A DNA stretch of 64,000 bases. Source: Oceanimonas sp052119705. Its GTDB lineage: Bacteria; Pseudomonadota; Gammaproteobacteria; Enterobacterales; Aeromonadaceae. Positions 7,595 to 16,630 of the stretch are shown here, piece after piece. The stretch spans positions 4,998 through 68,997 of the forward strand of contig NZ_JBGQOP010000017.1 of assembly GCF_052119705.1 (NCBI RefSeq). Reading direction: 5' to 3'. Positions within the stretch are counted from its first letter, which is position 1, and each line of letters starts with the position of its first letter. Below the pieces are notes generated by a model. That model did not search any database. It was given only the letters and a program-made list of their open reading frames with translations, and had not been told where the DNA came from. A program made the translations under genes and the position numbers.

Positions 7595-9607
7595 ATGTCA
7601 AAAATAATGTCAACGAAAGCAGCAAACCAAAAATTAACTAACGTTTCAGATCAACAACCTAAAAAAGTGAACCGCCGCGAAGTCCGCAGCCAAGCTCAAG
7701 AGTTTATCGATAACTTGAAAGGCGAACACTTTCCGAATTCTCAGCGTATTTATCTGCAAGGTTCACGCCCAGATATTCGTGTGGCGATGCGTGAAATTCA
7801 TTTAGCCGATAGTTTCAAAGGCGGCAGTGAAGAAAATCCCATTCTTGAGCCTAATGACCCTATTCCTGTCTATGACACCTCAGGCCCTTATGGCGATCCA
7901 GAAGTCGAGTTAGATGTACGCCAAGGCTTGCCACAGCTGCGCCGTCAGTGGATTTTGGACCGTGACGACACCATAGAATTGGCACAAGTCAGCTCAGAAT
8001 TCACTCAAGAGCGCATGGCGGATGATGGCTACGATCACTTGCGCTTCGAGCATATGCCTAAGCCCCGCAAAGCCAAGTTAGGCCAGTGTGTGACGCAAAT
8101 GCACTATGCGCGAAAAGGCATTATCACGCCGGAAATGGAATACATCGCCATCCGTGAAAACATGGGCCGCGAGCGGGTGCGTGATGAAATGCTGTTAAAA
8201 CAACATAAGGGCGAAAACTTTGGCGCCAACCTGCCAGAGAACATCACCCCTGAGTTTGTACGCAAAGAGGTGGCCGAAGGTCGCGCTATTATTCCGGCCA
8301 ACATTAACCACGCCGAATCTGAGCCTATGATTATCGGCCGCAACTTCTTGATTAAGATCAACGCCAATATCGGTAACTCGGCGGTAACCTCGTCGATTGA
8401 AGAAGAAGTTGAGAAGTTGGTGTGGGCCACCCGCTGGGGTGCCGATAACGTGATGGACCTGTCGACGGGGCGTAATATTCACGAGACTCGCGAGTGGATC
8501 TTGCGTAACAGTCCAGTGCCAATCGGCACAGTCCCTATCTATCAGGCGTTGGAAAAAGTAAACGGCGTGGCCGAAGACTTAAACTGGGAAGTGTTCCGCG
8601 ATACCTTGATTGAACAAGCCGAGCAGGGCGTGGATTACTTCACTATTCACGCCGGCGTCTTGCTGCGCTACGTGCCTATGACTGCCAAGCGCGTCACCGG
8701 TATCGTCTCCCGTGGCGGCTCTATTATGGCCAAATGGTGTTTATCCCATCATAAAGAAAGTTTTCTTTACGAGCGTTTTCGCGATATTTGTGAGATCTGT
8801 GCCGCCTATGACGTGTCCTTGTCGCTCGGTGATGGCATGCGCCCCGGCTCGATTGCTGATGCTAACGACGAAGCCCAGTTTGCCGAGTTGTATACGCTGG
8901 GCGAGCTAACTAAGATTGCTTGGGAATACGATGTGCAGGTGATGATTGAAGGCCCGGGTCACGTGCCTATGCACATGATCAAACGCAATATGGAAGAGCA
9001 GTTAGAGCATTGCCATGAGGCGCCGTTTTATACGCTTGGGCCCCTGACTACCGATATTGCCCCTGGCTATGACCACATTACCTCTGGCATAGGTGCTGCT
9101 TTAATTGGTTGGTACGGCTGCGCCATGTTGTGTTACGTCACGCCAAAAGAGCACTTAGGTCTGCCAAATAAAGAAGATGTGAAGCAGGGCTTGATCACCT
9201 ATAAGATAGCCGCCCATGCGGCTGACTTAGCCAAAGGTCATCCGGGCGCCCAGATTCGTGATAACGCTTTGTCCTTGGCGCGGTTTGAATTCCGTTGGGA
9301 AGACCAGTTTAATTTAAGCTTAGATCCAATAACGGCCCGTGATTATCATGATGAGTCTTTGCCTCAAGAGTCCGGCAAGGTAGCGCACTTTTGCTCTATG
9401 TGCGGGCCTAAATTCTGCTCCATGAAGATCACCCAAGAGGTGCGTGAGTATGCGGCGGCACAAGAATCTATCGCCATTCAAATGGTCGATATCAATGGCA
9501 ACCACGAAACTGTGATCGCGGGCATGGCGCAGATGTCAGAAGAATTCAAAAAGCGCGGTGGTGAGCTTTATCACCAAGTAGACAAATTGGAGAAGGAATT
9601 GCTATGA
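7595..9607 (+). CDS. thiC: Phosphomethylpyrimidine synthase ThiC
   Basis: Radical-SAM enzyme that converts 5-aminoimidazole ribotide to HMP phosphate, the pyrimidine half of thiamine. The C-terminal iron-sulfur cluster cysteines are seen in HFCSMCGPKFCSMK near residue 610. Other conserved blocks: RGGSIMAKWCLSHHKESFLYE, LSLGDGMRPGS, EGPGHVPMHMI and GPLTTDIAPGYDHITSGIGAA. I chose the ATG at 7595 (670 residues), 7 bases after GTGAG; an in-frame ATG at 7574 has no ribosome binding site. It lies directly under the TPP riboswitch and overlaps thiDE by ATGA. Confidence 0.96.
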   Translation: MSKIMSTKAANQKLTNVSDQQPKKVNRREVRSQAQEFIDNLKGEHFPNSQRIYLQGSRPDIRVAMREIHLADSFKGGSEENPILEPNDPIPVYDTSGPYGDPEVELDVRQGLPQLRRQWILDRDDTIELAQVSSEFTQERMADDGYDHLRFEHMPKPRKAKLGQCVTQMHYARKGIITPEMEYIAIRENMGRERVRDEMLLKQHKGENFGANLPENITPEFVRKEVAEGRAIIPANINHAESEPMIIGRNFLIKINANIGNSAVTSSIEEEVEKLVWATRWGADNVMDLSTGRNIHETREWILRNSPVPIGTVPIYQALEKVNGVAEDLNWEVFRDTLIEQAEQGVDYFTIHAGVLLRYVPMTAKRVTGIVSRGGSIMAKWCLSHHKESFLYERFRDICEICAAYDVSLSLGDGMRPGSIADANDEAQFAELYTLGELTKIAWEYDVQVMIEGPGHVPMHMIKRNMEEQLEHCHEAPFYTLGPLTTDIAPGYDHITSGIGAALIGWYGCAMLCYVTPKEHLGLPNKEDVKQGLITYKIAAHAADLAKGHPGAQIRDNALSLARFEFRWEDQFNLSLDPITARDYHDESLPQESGKVAHFCSMCGPKFCSMKITQEVREYAAAQESIAIQMVDINGNHETVIAGMAQMSEEFKKRGGELYHQVDKLEKELL

Positions 9608-11112
9608 CAAGACCCATAGTCTGGACCATTGCCGGTTCTGATTCGGGCGGCGGCGCTGGAATTCAGGCCGACTTGCACACCATTCATACACTGGGCGGCC
9701 ACGGCTGCTCGGTTATTTCCGCCATTACCGCGCAAAACTCCGTTGCTGTGTCCATGGTTGAGCCTGTGTTAATGCAGGCTTTTACCAGCCAACTCGTGTC
9801 ATTGGCCACGGATATGCAAGCGAAAGCCATCAAGATTGGTTTGTTGCCGGGGGGCTTGCGTGCCGAAGTATTGGCTCGCTACCTGCGCGAATATCGCCGC
9901 CAATGGCAACCTTATGTGGTGCTGGATCCGGTGGCGATTGCCAGTACTGGTCAGGCCATGGCGGAAGCCAGTTTATTGCCGGCCATCAAGCAGCATCTGT
10001 TAGCAGAAGTGGACTTAATTACCCCGAACGCCACCGAATTAGCAGTATTGTCGGGCATTACGCCCGACTCTGCAGCGAACGTGCGTGCGGGTGCCGCGGC
10101 ACTGCTTGAAATGGGTGCTCGTGCCGTGCTGGTGAAAGGCGGCCACTTCGCTTGGGCAGGCAAGCAAGCTATCGACTTTTACACCGACGGCGCGCGTGAA
10201 ATTTGGCTCGCCAGCACCAAAGTCGAGACAGTACACGGTCACGGCACAGGTTGTACTCTTTCTTCTGCTATCGCTACCGCCATTGCACTGGATTATCCGA
10301 TTGAAGATGCGCTGGTATTAGCTAAAGCCTATGTCAACCAAGGCTTGAAAGGCGCCGAGGCTATAGGTGCAGGTGCCGGTCCGGTAGCGCATTTAGGCTG
10401 GCCGACAGATCTGAATGACTTCCCCACTGTGGTGATGCCAGGCTCTGCTTTGGCCGAGCAGTTAGGCATTAGTGGCCCGCATCCTAAGGGTGAGTTTGCC
10501 GCTATGGATACCCTTAAACTGGGCTTGTATCCGGTGGTCACTAGCATCACTTTGCTAGAGCAACTGCTGACCTGGGGCGTGCGCACTTTACAGCTGCGCA
10601 TCAAAGATAAAACCGATGATCAGGTAGAGGCTGATATTAAGGCCGCCGTTGAGCTGGGCCAGCGTTTTAACGCGCGCCTGTTTATCAACGACTACTGGCG
10701 CTTGGCCATCAAACATGGCGCTTATGGCGTGCATTTAGGTCAAGAAGACATAGAAATCGCCGATCTTGAGGCAATTCGTGCCGCTGGCATTAAGCTAGGC
10801 TTATCGACTCACGGCTACTATGAAATGCTGCGTGCCCGTGAGCTAAAGCCGTCTTACTTGGCCTTGGGGCATATTTTCCCTACCAAGACCAAAGATATGC
10901 CCTCGCGCCCCCAAGGCTTAGAACGCTTACATCGCTATGTGGCGCTAATGGAAAAAGAGTTTCCGTTAGTGGCGATTGGTGGCATTAGCCGTGACCGTGT
11001 GCCTCTAGTGGCGGAAACCGGCATTGGCAGCATCGCCTTAGTAACGGCAATCACAGAAGCGGCCAATCCAGAAGCGGCAACCCGTGAGCTGCTGGCGCTG
11101 GTGGAGGGCTAA
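9604..11112 (+). CDS. thiDE: Bifunctional HMP-P kinase / thiamine-phosphate synthase (ThiD-ThiE fusion)
   Basis: One polypeptide of 502 residues carries two thiamine steps. The N-terminal half (about 1-265) is ThiD, which phosphorylates HMP and HMP-P, with the ribokinase-fold motif GSDSGGGAGIQAD and GHGTGCTLSSAIATA. The C-terminal half (about 295-502) is ThiE, which joins HMP-PP to thiazole phosphate, with QLRIKD, FINDYWRLA, GVHLGQED and AIGGIS. The linker near 265-295 is proline/glycine-rich. The start overlaps the thiC stop (ATGA), so translation is coupled. ThiD-ThiE fusions occur in several proteobacteria; nothing seems broken. Confidence 0.95.
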   Translation: MTRPIVWTIAGSDSGGGAGIQADLHTIHTLGGHGCSVISAITAQNSVAVSMVEPVLMQAFTSQLVSLATDMQAKAIKIGLLPGGLRAEVLARYLREYRRQWQPYVVLDPVAIASTGQAMAEASLLPAIKQHLLAEVDLITPNATELAVLSGITPDSAANVRAGAAALLEMGARAVLVKGGHFAWAGKQAIDFYTDGAREIWLASTKVETVHGHGTGCTLSSAIATAIALDYPIEDALVLAKAYVNQGLKGAEAIGAGAGPVAHLGWPTDLNDFPTVVMPGSALAEQLGISGPHPKGEFAAMDTLKLGLYPVVTSITLLEQLLTWGVRTLQLRIKDKTDDQVEADIKAAVELGQRFNARLFINDYWRLAIKHGAYGVHLGQEDIEIADLEAIRAAGIKLGLSTHGYYEMLRARELKPSYLALGHIFPTKTKDMPSRPQGLERLHRYVALMEKEFPLVAIGGISRDRVPLVAETGIGSIALVTAITEAANPEAATRELLALVEG

Positions 11113-11113
11113 T

Positions 11114-11899
11114 ATGCTTAACGACGGCGAATCTGATGTCATTGAGCTTAGCGACGACGAATTTATGCGCTATAGCCGGCACTTGCTGCTGGAAGAGGTG
11201 GGCGAGCAAGGTCAGCGAGCGCTGAAGCAGGCTTCGGTATTAGTAGTTGGGCTAGGTGGTTTAGGCTCGCCGGCGGTGCAATATTTGGCCGCGGCGGGCG
11301 TGGGCACTTTATGGTTGGCTGATTTTGATCATATTGAGGTCAGCAACCTACAGCGCCAAACTTTGTATGATATGGACAGTTTAAAGCAAAGTAAGGCCGA
11401 AACTGCCCGTATCAAGCTGCACAAGCTTAATCCCGAAGTGGAAGTGATCGCCATCAATCAAAAGATGGATGAGCAAAATCTGGCCGGTTTTGTGTCCGAG
11501 GTAGATTTGGTGCTGGACTGCACCGACAATATTTTGATCCGCCAGCAACTGAATGCCGCCTGCTACGGTGCGGGAAAACCCCTGCTGGTGGGGGCTGCCA
11601 TTCGTTTTGAAGGCCAATTACTGGCGCTGGATCCGAAGCGCGACCATGGCTGTTATCGTTGCCTGTATGGCACAGATATTGGCGAGCAGCTGAACTGCAG
11701 CAATTCAGGCGTAATTGGCCCAGTAGTGGGCACGATCGGCATGTTGCAGGCGCTGGAAGCCATCAAGTATTTCACCGGCACCGGGACAGTACCTTGGGGT
11801 GAGCTAAAACTGTTTGATGCCAAAAATCATAGTTGGCACGGCCTGCGGGTGCCGAAGGATCCCGCTTGTCCGGTATGTGGGCTTAAGGGAGATAAGTAA
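11114..11899 (+). CDS. thiF: ThiS adenylyltransferase ThiF
   Basis: E1-like enzyme that adenylates the C-terminal glycine of ThiS before sulfur transfer for thiazole synthesis. At 261 residues it has the nucleotide loop GLGGLGSPAVQYLAAAGVG, the RQTLYD and CTDN motifs, and zinc-binding cysteine pairs CYRC and CPVC near the C-terminus. MoeB is the close relative; placement between thiDE and thiS decides for ThiF. I use the ATG at 11114, 1 base after the thiDE stop, with GGAGG upstream; an earlier in-frame start would lie inside thiDE. Its stop overlaps the thiS start (TAATG). Confidence 0.93.
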   Translation: MLNDGESDVIELSDDEFMRYSRHLLLEEVGEQGQRALKQASVLVVGLGGLGSPAVQYLAAAGVGTLWLADFDHIEVSNLQRQTLYDMDSLKQSKAETARIKLHKLNPEVEVIAINQKMDEQNLAGFVSEVDLVLDCTDNILIRQQLNAACYGAGKPLLVGAAIRFEGQLLALDPKRDHGCYRCLYGTDIGEQLNCSNSGVIGPVVGTIGMLQALEAIKYFTGTGTVPWGELKLFDAKNHSWHGLRVPKDPACPVCGLKGDK

Positions 11900-12099
11900 T
11901 GCAAATAACACTGAACGATAAAACCATGATGCTGACCGAGGGCATTACGCTGGCCGAGTTATTGCTGGAGCTTGAGCAAAACAAGCCCGGTGTGGCGGTG
12001 GCGCTTAACCAATCTGTGGTAGCGCGCGGCCAGTGGTCCGAACAAATCTTAACTGAAAACGATAAAATTACCTTATTTCACGCCATAGCCGGAGGCTAA
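11899..12099 (+). CDS. thiS: Thiamine biosynthesis sulfur carrier protein ThiS
   Basis: 66-residue ubiquitin-like sulfur carrier. It ends in the diagnostic Gly-Gly (HAIAGG), the site activated by ThiF and converted to a thiocarboxylate that feeds ThiG. The N-terminus MQITLNDK and the central VAVALNQ are typical. It overlaps thiF by one base and is followed by thiG after 1 base. Confidence 0.96.
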   Translation: MQITLNDKTMMLTEGITLAELLLELEQNKPGVAVALNQSVVARGQWSEQILTENDKITLFHAIAGG

Positions 12100-12100
12100 C

Positions 12101-12868
12101 ATGAGTCTTGTCATTGCCAATAAAACCTTTAGTTCTCGTCTTTTTACCGGAACGGGTAAATTTGCCAACCGTCAGCAGATGAAAGATGCGTTTTTTGCGG
12201 GTGGCTCAGAGATGGTCACCATGGCAATGAAGCGCGTCGATCTGGTCAATCACAGCGACGATATTTTACCGCCACTACTTGAGCTGGGCGTACATTTACT
12301 GCCTAACACCGCTGGGGCGCATACGGTAGAAGAGGCGCTATTTGCCGCGCGTCTGGCTCGTGAAGCGCTGGGTACTAACTGGGTCAAACTAGAAGTGCAC
12401 CCAGATCCTAAGTATTTGCTGCCTGACCCAATCGAAACGCTTAAAGCGGCCGAAATCTTGGTCAAAGAAGGCTTTATCGTGCTGCCTTATTGCAGTGCAG
12501 ATCCGTTATTGTGCAAGCGCTTAGAAGAAGCAGGTTGTGCCGCCGTTATGCCATTAGGTGCCCCCATTGGCACCAATAAAGGCCTAGTGACCCATGATTT
12601 TCTGCAAATTATTATCGAGCAGGCCAATATTCCCGTGATCGTAGATGCAGGAATTGGCGCGCCTAGCCATGCGGCTTACGCCATGGAATTGGGTGCTGAT
12701 GCCGTGTTGGTAAATACTGCCATCGCGACCGCACGTGACCCTATTGCCATGGCGCGGGCCTTTAAACTGGCGGTTGAGTCTGGTCGTCACGCTTATTTAG
12801 CCGGTTTGCCAAGCAAGAGCCAATATGCACAGGCGACTAGCCCGCTGACTAATTTTGCTAATAAATAG
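12101..12868 (+). CDS. thiG: Thiazole synthase ThiG
   Basis: Builds the thiazole phosphate ring from deoxyxylulose phosphate, ThiS thiocarboxylate and dehydroglycine. 255 residues, normal length. Seen: FTGTGKF at the N-terminus, the Schiff-base lysine context NWVKLEVHPDPKYLLPD, MPLGAPIGTNKG, and the phosphate-binding stretch PVIVDAGIGAPSHAAYAMELGADAVLVNTAIA. It is the last gene of the operon. The usual partner thiH (dehydroglycine synthase) does not follow; a terminator lies about 110 bases on. Confidence 0.96.
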   Translation: MSLVIANKTFSSRLFTGTGKFANRQQMKDAFFAGGSEMVTMAMKRVDLVNHSDDILPPLLELGVHLLPNTAGAHTVEEALFAARLAREALGTNWVKLEVHPDPKYLLPDPIETLKAAEILVKEGFIVLPYCSADPLLCKRLEEAGCAAVMPLGAPIGTNKGLVTHDFLQIIIEQANIPVIVDAGIGAPSHAAYAMELGADAVLVNTAIATARDPIAMARAFKLAVESGRHAYLAGLPSKSQYAQATSPLTNFANK

Positions 12869-12977
12869 ACCCTTCGGGCAGCGCTAAGCCTTAAGCTGTT
12901 AGAACTAAAACCGCTAGCACTAAAGTCGTAAAGGGTGACGGCGCTATATCAACCCTGAATTTAAAAAAATAGTTATA

Positions 12978-13004
12978 AAAAACCTGCTGCGGCAGGTTTT
13001 TTTA
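12978..13004 (+). terminator. Terminator of the thi operon
   Basis: Hairpin CCTGC-TGCG-GCAGG (12983-12996) followed by T7, with an A-run on the left so it may act both ways. The stretch 12869-12977 between thiG and this hairpin holds no ORF. Confidence 0.88.
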
Positions 13005-13100
13005 TATCTAAATTTTGCGCCTGGTCAGGCTTAGACGCAGCATTCTCGATGACGAACGGTAAATATGGTGTGCTTGGTAGGCAGTGGTAACATAAACACT

Positions 13101-13390
13101 TAAGCTAAACTGATTACCAATAAAGCTCAGCCATGTTTCAGTAAACTAATCACCAATAAATTCAAAAATTTACATGGAACGACTCGTGTTTTCGGTAAGA
13201 ATATGGGACTCAGTTTGGTGTTTTGACCTTGTAGGGGCCAATTTATTCGGCCCGGTTTAGTGTTTTGGTCTAAATCTAAACCTCAATAACAGCCAGCAAA
13301 GCTGGCCAGCCGAATAAATTGGCTGCTACAAAGGACAAACCAAAACAACGCGCATCATGGCTGAAGTTCATACGTAATCAGGTAAGCTAA
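13101..13390. mobile_element. MITE-like element copy B (274 bp plus 8-bp target duplications)
   Basis: The body is 13109-13382, flanked by perfect direct repeats TAAGCTAA (13101-13108 and 13383-13390). The left end begins ACTGATTACCAATAAAGCTC; the right end on the other strand begins CCTGATTACGTATGAACTTC. The first 31 bases of the two ends match at about 23 positions. An internal inverted repeat pairs TTGTAGGGGCCAATTTATTC (about 13240) with its near-complement at about 13307-13329. No ORF. It is about 90% identical by eye to copy C, which is inserted in the opposite orientation. The right end lies 35 bases before the TM2 gene start. Confidence 0.9.
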
Positions 13391-13425
13391 TAACTAGCAC
13401 TTGGCCACCACCATGGAGTTTGATT

Positions 13426-13830
13426 ATGACCAACAGCACACACAGCAAGGTGATCGGCTACGTCTTGTGGATTTTTGGCTTTATGGGCGCCCATCGCTTT
13501 TATTACGGCCGCCCCGTTAGTGGCGTGATTTACTTCTTCACGCTGGGGCTGTTTTTTATCGGTTGGATCGTGGATTTGTTCTTAATTCCAAGTATGGACA
13601 GAGACGCCGATGAGCGTTACGCCAAAGGGCGGGTCGATTACAATATTGCCTGGGTTTTAATGACCTTTCTCGGTATCTTCGGTGCCCATCGTTTGTATAT
13701 GGGCAAGTGGATAACAGCCATTATTTGGTTTTTTACCGGCGGCTTCTTTCTGCTGGGTTTTCTCTACGACTTTTGCACCTTAAACGGACAAATCGACGAA
13801 GTTAACCGTAATTCGCGGCGATTTGGGTAA
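13426..13830 (+). CDS. TM2-domain membrane protein
   Basis: 134 residues made of two TM2 units. Each is a pair of hydrophobic helices joined by a short turn with the GAHRFYxG-type motif (GFMGAHRFYYG near 20, GIFGAHRLYMG near 85). Between them is a charged linker (PSMDRDADERYAKGR). TM2 proteins are small inner-membrane proteins without a firm biochemical role in bacteria. I chose ATG 13426, with GGAG 7 bases upstream; an in-frame TTG 6 bases earlier is less likely. A MITE copy sits just upstream, so its promoter may lie within or next to the insertion. Confidence 0.85.
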   Translation: MTNSTHSKVIGYVLWIFGFMGAHRFYYGRPVSGVIYFFTLGLFFIGWIVDLFLIPSMDRDADERYAKGRVDYNIAWVLMTFLGIFGAHRLYMGKWITAIIWFFTGGFFLLGFLYDFCTLNGQIDEVNRNSRRFG

Positions 13831-14059
13831 GGCAGCGGGAAGCGCTAAGCTTTCGGTTCAAGAAAATACCGAGTGTCGACTTTAGCCTTTTACAATAAAC
13901 AGGCATTCACCACTTATTGCCTTGGTACTTCTCTCAGCACAATTAAGGGTCGCTATTTATACTTTCAGCGTCAACACTCAATTTTGTGCTGCGGTACCGT
14001 AAACCCAGGCGGTAATCCGTATAACGATAAGAGTCGGTATAACGTAAGGGAGTACACCA

Positions 14060-14620
14060 ATGAATGTTGATACTAGAACTAAGCTGAGCACCACTACCAT
14101 ATTACTGCACTGGCTGGTGGGGTTACTCGTGATGGGCATGCTGGTCGTGGGCGTGTATATGGCGAATTTCGAAGTGTATGCGCTATACCCATGGCATAAA
14201 TCCTTGGGTCAGCTGGTCTTTCTAATCGTGTTGGTACAAGCTATTCATCGCCTAAAAAATGGCTGGCCGCCGGCAGTCAGTGAATACTCACTTGCTGAGC
14301 GCGTGCTGGCTCGCGGTGTACATTATTTGCTGTTAGTCGGCGTACTATTAATGCCGGTGTTCGGCTTTTTAATGTCAGTCTTTGGCGGTAATGGCGTGGC
14401 CTTTTTTGGCTTACAGCTGGTGGCGAGAAATCCAGATCCGGTCAATGTGGGCAAGGTGATACCGCTTAATGGCCCTCTGGCGGAGGTGATGAATGCGGCG
14501 CACGGCATTTTGGGTTACTTGCTGATTTTGGCGATATTGCTGCATATTGCCGGTGCGTTTAAGCATCATCTGCTCGATAAAGACGGCACGCTGCGTCGCA
14601 TGCTGGGCGCTAAGGTTTAG
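14060..14620 (+). CDS. Cytochrome b561 family protein
   Basis: 186-residue inner-membrane di-heme cytochrome b of the bacterial b561 type (CybB/YceJ family). Four membrane helices carry candidate heme-ligand histidines: H17 in LLHWLVG, H46 in YPWHKSLGQ, and late histidines in NAAHGILGYLL and LLHIAGAFKHHLLDKD. The closing KHHLLDKDGTLRRML block is a strong family signature. It probably passes electrons from quinol or superoxide at the membrane; the substrate is unknown. The protein at 41941-42462 is a clear paralogue. It stands alone, with the clsC-like gene converging from the right. Confidence 0.9.
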   Translation: MNVDTRTKLSTTTILLHWLVGLLVMGMLVVGVYMANFEVYALYPWHKSLGQLVFLIVLVQAIHRLKNGWPPAVSEYSLAERVLARGVHYLLLVGVLLMPVFGFLMSVFGGNGVAFFGLQLVARNPDPVNVGKVIPLNGPLAEVMNAAHGILGYLLILAILLHIAGAFKHHLLDKDGTLRRMLGAKV

Positions 14621-14733
14621 AACTAAGAGCCACTTTGTACGCCTTACGTTATACGCCGTAAGTTAAGGGCAGACAGCAAACCTATCTTACTCCGCAGGGA
14701 TGTTTGTTATAACGGATAGCGTACCGCTGTCAT

Positions 14734-16287
14734 TTAAAGCAATGACTCTAGCGGTAAATAGCCGAAGGCCCAAGCTCTAACGCGACTCCAACGGCTGGCC
14801 TCGGGTTCGTGTTGATAGCGCTGAATGGCCTCAGGATCAGACTCATCTAACCAGTCTAACCCAGTGCGAGAGCCCGGCTCTTTACTTATTTTTAAGCGCC
14901 AGGCGTGCTCTGGCAGTTCGGCTAAAAAGATTTCGCTGGCGAACTCGGCCATGGCTTTACTGTGAATGAACACGCCAATTTCGGTGTTGAGGCTCAGGGA
15001 TCTAGGATCCAAGTTAAGGGAGCCCACAAACAAAATTTTGCGATCAAAAATCAGCGTTTTGGCATGTAAACTGGCCTTAGAAGAGCTAGGCAGACCTCGA
15101 AAGCGCCTACTTCTTCGTGATTTTTTACCGCTAGGTTGCAGCTCCCATAACTGGGCGCCAGCGGCCAGCAGTGGCGGCCGATAGCGAGCATAAGCGGCGT
15201 GCACTAAGGGCACGTCGTTGGCGGCCAGTGAGTTGGTTAAAATCGTCACCTTAGCGCCTTTCGCTACCCAGTTAGCAAAGGTAGCAACACCCTCATCTCC
15301 AGGAATAAAGTAAGGCGATACCAGCAGCGCCTCTTGGGTGACCTCTTGCCAGAGACAAGCTAACGTGGGTGCCAAATGGCCGCGAGTATCTGCACTGTCG
15401 TTCAGTAATTTATCGGGGTGATCGTAGACCAACTCTGAATCTGCCCAATACAAGGTTAACTCGCCGTCTTTTAGCCGCTCCACTAACTCTAAATCCGCCA
15501 AACGCGCCAAATAAGCGCGGCTGCTTTTATAGTGACGATGCCTGGCTAATTTTCGTCGCGCTCCCGCTAAAGAAAGCTTAATGGTTCTGCGCTGCAACGC
15601 TTGCACCGGCACAGATAAGCTGTGCTCCCAATATAAGTCGAAAGCGGTACTGACATCTGCGGCAAATTGACCTACGCCCAGTACATCTAAGTCGGTGAAG
15701 TTAAAGTATTCATCTGCGGAAAAATAGGCATTGCCAATGTTACGGCCGCCAATAATGGCGGCTTGGTTATCGGCAATAAACGACTTGTTGTGCATACGCC
15801 GCTGAACTTTAGAAAAACGCGTTAAAAAGTCTAAGTAGGGTAACTTGCGATTGGCAAAGGGATTAAATAGGCGGATCGAAATATTGGGGTGCTCAACCAG
15901 CGCTCGCAACAAACGCTCTTGGCCGTAATGGCCAAAGTCGTCGAGCAGCATGCGTACTCGCACCCCGCGATCGGCGGCGCGCACTAAGTAATGGGTAAAT
16001 AACTTAGCGGTAACGTCTTTATGAAACAGATAATACTGCACATCGAGCGTTTGATCCGCGGCTTCCATCAAGGATAAGCGCGTCACAAAGGCATCTAAGC
16101 CATTGCTCAATAAGTAAAAGCCAGATGAGCCTTGCTGATTTTCTGCCTCTTTAATGATGCCTTGGCCAAGGCGAGTGTATTTGCTGTCTTTAGGCTCAAA
16201 AGGAGTGGGGAGCGGTTTACAGACCGGTCTTGGGAATCCCGTAAGCCGAGTACAGAGCAATAAAAACTTAGCAAAGTAATGAGTCAT
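14734..16287 (-). CDS. clsC: Cardiolipin synthase C-like phospholipase D family protein
   Basis: Cytoplasmic or membrane-peripheral PLD-superfamily enzyme, probably forming cardiolipin from phospholipids as ClsC does in E. coli. Two HKD motifs are complete: HNKSFIADNQAAIIGGRN (first half) and HAKTLIFDRKILFVGSLNLDP (second half). The stretch TNSLAANDVPLVHAAYARYR matches ClsC well. E. coli ClsC acts with ClsC's neighbour YmdB; no ymdB is seen here. I use the ATG at 16287 (517 residues), whose first segment is hydrophobic; an ATG 24 bases upstream is also open and neither has a clear ribosome binding site. Confidence 0.85.
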   Translation of the reverse strand: MTHYFAKFLLLCTRLTGFPRPVCKPLPTPFEPKDSKYTRLGQGIIKEAENQQGSSGFYLLSNGLDAFVTRLSLMEAADQTLDVQYYLFHKDVTAKLFTHYLVRAADRGVRVRMLLDDFGHYGQERLLRALVEHPNISIRLFNPFANRKLPYLDFLTRFSKVQRRMHNKSFIADNQAAIIGGRNIGNAYFSADEYFNFTDLDVLGVGQFAADVSTAFDLYWEHSLSVPVQALQRRTIKLSLAGARRKLARHRHYKSSRAYLARLADLELVERLKDGELTLYWADSELVYDHPDKLLNDSADTRGHLAPTLACLWQEVTQEALLVSPYFIPGDEGVATFANWVAKGAKVTILTNSLAANDVPLVHAAYARYRPPLLAAGAQLWELQPSGKKSRRSRRFRGLPSSSKASLHAKTLIFDRKILFVGSLNLDPRSLSLNTEIGVFIHSKAMAEFASEIFLAELPEHAWRLKISKEPGSRTGLDWLDESDPEAIQRYQHEPEASRWSRVRAWAFGYLPLESLL

Positions 16288-16630
16288 GACGTGTCTACAT
16301 GGCGAATGCAAAGTGGGATTAAGTATAAGCAGTCTGTGATGCTAAAGATAAGCGCTGGCACCTGTTTAGTGCAATGACAAACGGCCTAAAGCCACGACTA
16401 CCGCGCACTCATTATTCATGTAAGCAGGCACTCACCTATGCAGAGTTTTATGCTGTAACTAGGCGAATTATTGTATCCGTCATTCGTCTGTCAAGGCTCG
16501 GATTGTGAACATTTGTTGCTAAAATAATCCGATTCATCTGGCTACTTTTAGCGCAAATTTATTTTTTTGTTTGTAAATCAATGGTTAAATCCTTTAGCAT
16601 GGCAAGGTTATTGCATTAAAGGAGATTATC
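16288..16630. other. Divergent intergenic region between clsC and tmm
   Basis: About 340 non-coding bases with an AT-rich tract before tmm (16550-16620). It must carry both divergent promoters, but no box pair stands out. AAAGGAG at 16618-16624 serves the TTG start of tmm. Confidence 0.5.
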
